Below, piece by piece: positions 24,330 through 27,572 of a stretch of DNA of 27,572 bases; within the stretch, counting starts at the first letter, position 1, and each line of letters begins with the position of its first letter. The position numbers and the translations under genes were made by a program. The notes below the pieces were generated by a model. It worked only from the letters and a program-made list of their open reading frames with translations, was not told the origin of the DNA and ran no database searches. The DNA lies in NCBI GenBank assembly GCA_023212725.1, contig JALBYF010000116.1, forward strand, positions 1-27,572, written 5' to 3'. Origin of the DNA: Tranzscheliella williamsii. Taxonomy: Eukaryota > Basidiomycota > Ustilaginomycetes > Ustilaginales > Ustilaginaceae.

Positions 24330-27296
24330 TCAGTCCGTGTCCATGGGGATGTCGTCCTCGATGTCGGGCCTGGACTGGGTTCCGAATCTGTCTGGGCCAA
24401 CGTGCCGGTTGTCGAGCGGCATTGGGATCATGTTCAAGTCCGGCACGGGCTCCTGGGCCTGTAGCTGGATCAGCTTGACCATTGCCTCTCGCGCGTGAAG
24501 CACATCGAGACACGGGTACACTGCCGAGTCCCGTACTCCGCGAAGGTGCAAGATCGGCAACGTTGCGGCCGCTGTCTCAGAAGGCGCAAGCTCACTGAGT
24601 CGGTAGTGTTTCGCGGAGGAACCGAGTCCAAACGCTTGCTCTGTACCCAGTTCGAGCAGGATCGAAAGGGCTGCGAGCGGGGTTTTAGGTTGCCAACCGT
24701 TCGTTCGGATGCTTGGGCCAAAGAGGGCGGGATCGGAAGCGGGTGAAGCAGGCTGCGCTCTTGTTTTTCGCTTGACTTGCCAGGCAACGTAAGACATTTG
24801 ACGAGGCGCGATTCGAGCCTCCCACGCCTGCGTATCACCTGACAGATCAAGCTGATCTTCTTGTTCTTGTTTCATGGCGGCGAAACATAGCGTGGGATCG
24901 CAAAGATAGATGGGCACAATGCCATCGATCCCCTTCTGGTCGTGGTCCGTCTGTATCGCCACGCCTCGCATCCAGCAATACCAGAGAAATTCGGGGGTAA
25001 TACTGTCAAGGCGTCGCGTGACTTCGTCGAAATGAGTGAAGTTGACCCACATCTCGGTGGAGCGACATGTCTCGGTGAGCTTGGTCTTGAGCGCAGTCTC
25101 TTCGACTTTGTCCAGCGCGGCGAGCTGGCCAATCCAGGTGGAAAGCGGCACCGGCTTGGACAGTACGCCCATACTGCCGGGTTTGGAAGGCACGAAAAGT
25201 GGGTCAATAAATTTCTCGGCGTCGCATGCGAGAAGAAGCAGAAGCCGGGCGAATAATTTGCCATAGTCGCCCCGGATGGGGCCAAAGTCCTTTTGCAAGA
25301 AGAGTCTACGGCGAGCCTCGTTGAGAAGGCTGCCAACCCTAGGCACTTGCATGTGACCACCTTCGTGCTCGTCCGTTTCCTCGAGCATGACGCTACAGGC
25401 CGCAATAGCCAGCGTGGGCTCGGACGGAGTGGCAATGTGTAGTTTCGAATCGCTTGTGATTTTTTGCAGGATGCGCATATGGCGGTCGACAGATTTCACA
25501 GCCAGCGCATGGGAAAGACCAGCCGATTCTCCTTGATTCACCGGAACGAGTTGCAGGGCAAGGCGGGCAGACAGTATGCTGAAGAGCTGGTCAGCATCCT
25601 GCAGGGCAAAGTCGCACCCGCCGAGCAGCTTCCATCTCGCGTCGCGCCAAAAGCCGTGCAAGTCTTGGGAACGCCACAGAGGCCTACCGTAAAAGCGCAG
25701 GTATTCCAGCCGGGATGCATCAAAGGCACACGCGAGACCGGGCTGGCCATCTAACATAACGTCGTAACCCGTATTGACAAATACAGGCATCTGGCGAGCC
25801 TTGCGTTGACGTATTGAAGGCATGTGTTCGCTGGGCAGAGCCACCTTTGCGGCGCCGCTGTTGGTGCTGAGTAGAAGGAGCCATATATCGACGCGAAGGC
25901 TGAGGCTGCCGAGGTAATGCCAGGCTCGCCGCAACGAGACCAGCAGGTCAGTGCCGGCCCGACTCCATGATGAAAGTTGAACGCATTCATCCACGGCAAA
26001 GTAGACGATAGGTTTCACGTCACCGTCCTCGCCTAAGTTCTTGTGATTGTTGTTGCTGAAGATGGATGCGAATCGCGTGGCGTTGCGACGAATGAAAGCA
26101 GACCCGATCATGGTCTGAAGCTCTTCCCCCGACTTGATCTTTTGTGGGTCACGCTCGGCTGGAATGAGGTGTTTATGCAGCAGCTCCTTAGCCAGATCAG
26201 CGACGTTTTGGTAGAGTTGTTGGCGTTCAGCATTGTAACCCCGGTGCGGGAAGGTGTTCCAGCCCTGCAGAGTCCGTTGCCTATCCGATGGCGTGAGGTT
26301 TTCGAGCAAGCTGGCAGTGGCTCCCAGCCAGGCACCCACAAACGCAGCTGCCATCTGGTCTGGGTCGGCTCGGTTGGTCTCGAAAAACTTTGCTACAACG
26401 TGATCGCCCAAAGGAAAGCCCTGCTTCGCGCTTGTAGCCCAGCTCGGCCGTAGACAAAGATACAGCACAGGCGCTTTGCGCCCGAGTTCGGTGACCATGC
26501 GAGTTTTGCCTGTGCCACTCGACTGCACGATCGGAAGGGCAAGGCCATAGTAGGGGTTGGTGTCAGGCTTGTTCCCGCGTTGTAAAGCCAAGACAAATGC
26601 GTGTAGCTTTTGGTAAGACTTGCCGTGATACGCTCCGACGAAGCCCCCAGCAAGTGTGAGCTGCGCATCGGTGTCTTCGGCAAGATCGGAAGGCAACCGC
26701 AAAGCCTGTAGCCGATGGAGGTACAGTGCAAAAGCACTGTCCATATCGTACTGCCGTTCCTTCTTGATTCTGATGATCTCAGCTAACAACCCACGAGACT
26801 GTGGAATAGCTTCGATCGAGTGCTGCGATAATCCTTCGGGAGTCGTAGTTCGCAAACGTAAGGCCTCATGCAGTTCTTCTAAACTTTCTCGTAGCAAGCC
26901 TTCGTCAGCGCTCTCCGTTGCCTCAATGAGCTGCTCGAAAGTAAGACAATGACGTTTCCAGCCACGCTTCTGAGTCCATGCGTGTTTCTTCACCTCCGCT
27001 TGGCGAGAGGAGGGACTCAAGTCGGTGGGGAGAGGTTGTGAGCCACCTTGCGGCGGTGTCATCATCGAGACGATCTCTTGTACATCGATATTCCGGGTAT
27101 AGCCTTCGAGACGTATACATGCATCGTACACCTCTCCGCACCTGCGCGAGACGTCTGAATGTAGATGAAGCTTGATGGCTTCGTATATATCCTGCTTCAA
27201 TGGCGAATCCTGCGGCGGACGAGCATGCCCCTGATAGATCTCGACAAAATGCTTTGCGAGATCGTAGAAATCGCCACGTCCTGTGGCAGACACCAC
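24330..27296 (-). CDS. P-loop NTPase, basidiomycete-expanded Crinkler-NTPase-like family; 5' end unresolved
   Basis: The open frame reads 988 codons from 27296, where the codon is GTG, to a TGA at 24330-24332. No ATG occurs in frame before about residue 78, and the frame is closed upstream by a TGA at 27333-27335, so the true start is elsewhere. Visible motifs, numbered from 27296: Walker A QSSGTGKTR at 258-266, Walker B IVYFAVDE at 430-437, and a sensor-like IWLLLLSTNS at 471-480. Also present are PSIRQRKARQMPVFV, a FYGRPLWRS motif near 530, and a C-terminal part of about 400 residues with helical, conserved-looking text. SGTGK, DE, STNS and GRPLW in this order resemble large NTPase families of basidiomycetes related to the NTPase part of Crinkler-type proteins (recalled, not searched). 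Function is unknown; proposals for relatives range from selfish-element-derived conflict proteins to effectors. It converges with the NEM1-type gene. Confidence 0.7.
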   Translation of the reverse strand: MVSATGRGDFYDLAKHFVEIYQGHARPPQDSPLKQDIYEAIKLHLHSDVSRRCGEVYDACIRLEGYTRNIDVQEIVSMMTPPQGGSQPLPTDLSPSSRQAEVKKHAWTQKRGWKRHCLTFEQLIEATESADEGLLRESLEELHEALRLRTTTPEGLSQHSIEAIPQSRGLLAEIIRIKKERQYDMDSAFALYLHRLQALRLPSDLAEDTDAQLTLAGGFVGAYHGKSYQKLHAFVLALQRGNKPDTNPYYGLALPIVQSSGTGKTRMVTELGRKAPVLYLCLRPSWATSAKQGFPLGDHVVAKFFETNRADPDQMAAAFVGAWLGATASLLENLTPSDRQRTLQGWNTFPHRGYNAERQQLYQNVADLAKELLHKHLIPAERDPQKIKSGEELQTMIGSAFIRRNATRFASIFSNNNHKNLGEDGDVKPIVYFAVDECVQLSSWSRAGTDLLVSLRRAWHYLGSLSLRVDIWLLLLSTNSGAAKVALPSEHMPSIRQRKARQMPVFVNTGYDVMLDGQPGLACAFDASRLEYLRFYGRPLWRSQDLHGFWRDARWKLLGGCDFALQDADQLFSILSARLALQLVPVNQGESAGLSHALAVKSVDRHMRILQKITSDSKLHIATPSEPTLAIAACSVMLEETDEHEGGHMQVPRVGSLLNEARRRLFLQKDFGPIRGDYGKLFARLLLLLACDAEKFIDPLFVPSKPGSMGVLSKPVPLSTWIGQLAALDKVEETALKTKLTETCRSTEMWVNFTHFDEVTRRLDSITPEFLWYCWMRGVAIQTDHDQKGIDGIVPIYLCDPTLCFAAMKQEQEDQLDLSGDTQAWEARIAPRQMSYVAWQVKRKTRAQPASPASDPALFGPSIRTNGWQPKTPLAALSILLELGTEQAFGLGSSAKHYRLSELAPSETAAATLPILHLRGVRDSAVYPCLDVLHAREAMVKLIQLQAQEPVPDLNMIPMPLDNRHVGPDRFGTQSRPDIEDDIPMDTD

Positions 27297-27307
27297 CCCA
27301 AAGATCA

Positions 27308-27478
27308 GCGTCGGAAGAGCTGTGCTTCTGGTTCAGCTACAATAGAAGGAGGGTTGGCAAGTAGATCGTCGAGACTGTTCGAGCTGAGAGCACGAGCGAG
27401 CTGAGGCGACAGGTCGAGCGAAAGGATCAAGGCAATGTATATGTCGAAGATCTCCACACTTCCCGGCCAATTTGTGAA
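27308..27478 (-). other. Coding-like segment in another frame, upstream of the NTPase
   Basis: A 57-codon open stretch between two TGA codons reads as protein: it begins FTNWPGSVEIFDIYIALIL and continues with an amphipathic, Leu-rich pattern ending AEPEAQLFRR. It contains no Met. The main NTPase frame is open from 27332 downward, so the two frames overlap over 27308-27332; adding one base there would join them. Alternatives are an intron ending at the CACAG before 27319, with a GCTGAAC branch-like site but only weak donors (GTGCTC at 27393 or GTCTCG at 27375). A still earlier exon must supply the start and may lie beyond the window. Confidence 0.4.
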
Positions 27479-27508
27479 TCATTCAGATTTCCTTTGGGAA
27501 ATGATTCA
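27475..27508. repeat. Bulged hairpin upstream of the NTPase gene
   Basis: TGAATC (27475-27480) pairs with GATTCA (27503-27508). Inside it, ATTTCC pairs with GGAAAT around a TTTG loop, leaving a six-base bulge on the left side. TGAATCATT and AATGATTCA are also exact 9-bp inverted copies. It overlaps the coding-like segment edge, so it may be chance, a regulatory site or a structured leader. Confidence 0.3.
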
Positions 27509-27514
27509 TCGACC

Positions 27515-27552
27515 CGCTAACTCGCTAACCCGACCCGGATTCCCGATTAGCG
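27515..27552. promoter_or_regulatory. Cluster of three CGCTAA motifs at window edge
   Basis: CGCTAA occurs at 27515-27520 and 27523-27528 and as its complement TTAGCG at 27547-27552. CGACCCG direct copies flank the first pair, and a CCGGAT/ATCCGG inverted pair encloses the third. This could be a promoter element of the NTPase gene; no known factor is assigned. Confidence 0.25.
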
Positions 27553-27572
27553 ATCCGGCCGAATGCTTTCGT

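Noticed and set aside
24325..24332. TGACGTCA palindrome at the NTPase stop codon
   Set aside because: Lies at the 3' end between convergent genes, where a promoter role is unlikely; a similar match at 2413-2420 is inside coding sequence.
27523..27531. CTAACCC resembling a telomere unit
   Set aside because: A single unit only, not tandem; no sign that the window ends at a telomere.

Overview
This is fungal nuclear DNA, most likely from a basidiomycete smut-type fungus (Ustilaginomycotina). The gene set supports this: a fused three-activity HIS4, a carboxypeptidase Y-type protease, a NEM1-type phosphatase, a Kre9/Knh1-type GPI-anchored wall protein and a mitochondrial uL23. So does the gene style: mostly single-exon genes, a few short introns of 50-90 bases with GT...AG ends and a CTGAC-like branch site, long low-complexity Ser/Pro/Ala tails, and CT-rich leaders. 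Species-level placement is inference. No rRNA, tRNA, CRISPR array, insertion sequence or complete transposon was seen.

Layout, left to right. 154-1404 (-) is a Myb/SANT-like coiled-coil nuclear protein. 1963-3523 (+) is an unrecognised three-exon gene with a SUMO-interaction-like motif. 3695-4458 (-) is a three-exon GPI-anchored Kre9/Knh1-domain protein. A gene-poor stretch of about 2.1 kb follows. 6607-8253 (+) is a Sec14-like CRAL-TRIO lipid transfer protein. 8687-10315 (-) is a serine carboxypeptidase. 10740-13436 (+) is HIS4, with a Gcn4-type site in its promoter. 13989-15584 (-) is a YANK/STK32-type kinase with an N-terminal acylation signal. 16901-18622 (+) is mitochondrial ribosomal uL23m. 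18764-19558 (-) is gluconokinase, preceded by a striking CGG-N10-CCG inverted repeat. 20008-21204 (-) is a probable LAMTOR2/roadblock-type Ragulator subunit with very large insertions. 21529-24177 (+) is a NEM1-type nuclear-envelope phosphatase. 24330-27296 (-) is a large P-loop NTPase resembling a basidiomycete-expanded (Crinkler-NTPase-like) family; its 5' end is not a normal start.

The genes do not form a pathway cluster; this is a housekeeping neighbourhood arranged as divergent and convergent pairs. Loose themes are lipid and nuclear-envelope control (Sec14-like, NEM1), nutrient signalling (LAMTOR2-like) and primary metabolism (HIS4, gluconokinase). The least ordinary locus is the NTPase at the right edge: its main frame has no ATG near its beginning, and a 57-codon coding-like segment lies just upstream in another frame. 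This suggests a frameshift, an odd intron, or decay in a fast-evolving family.
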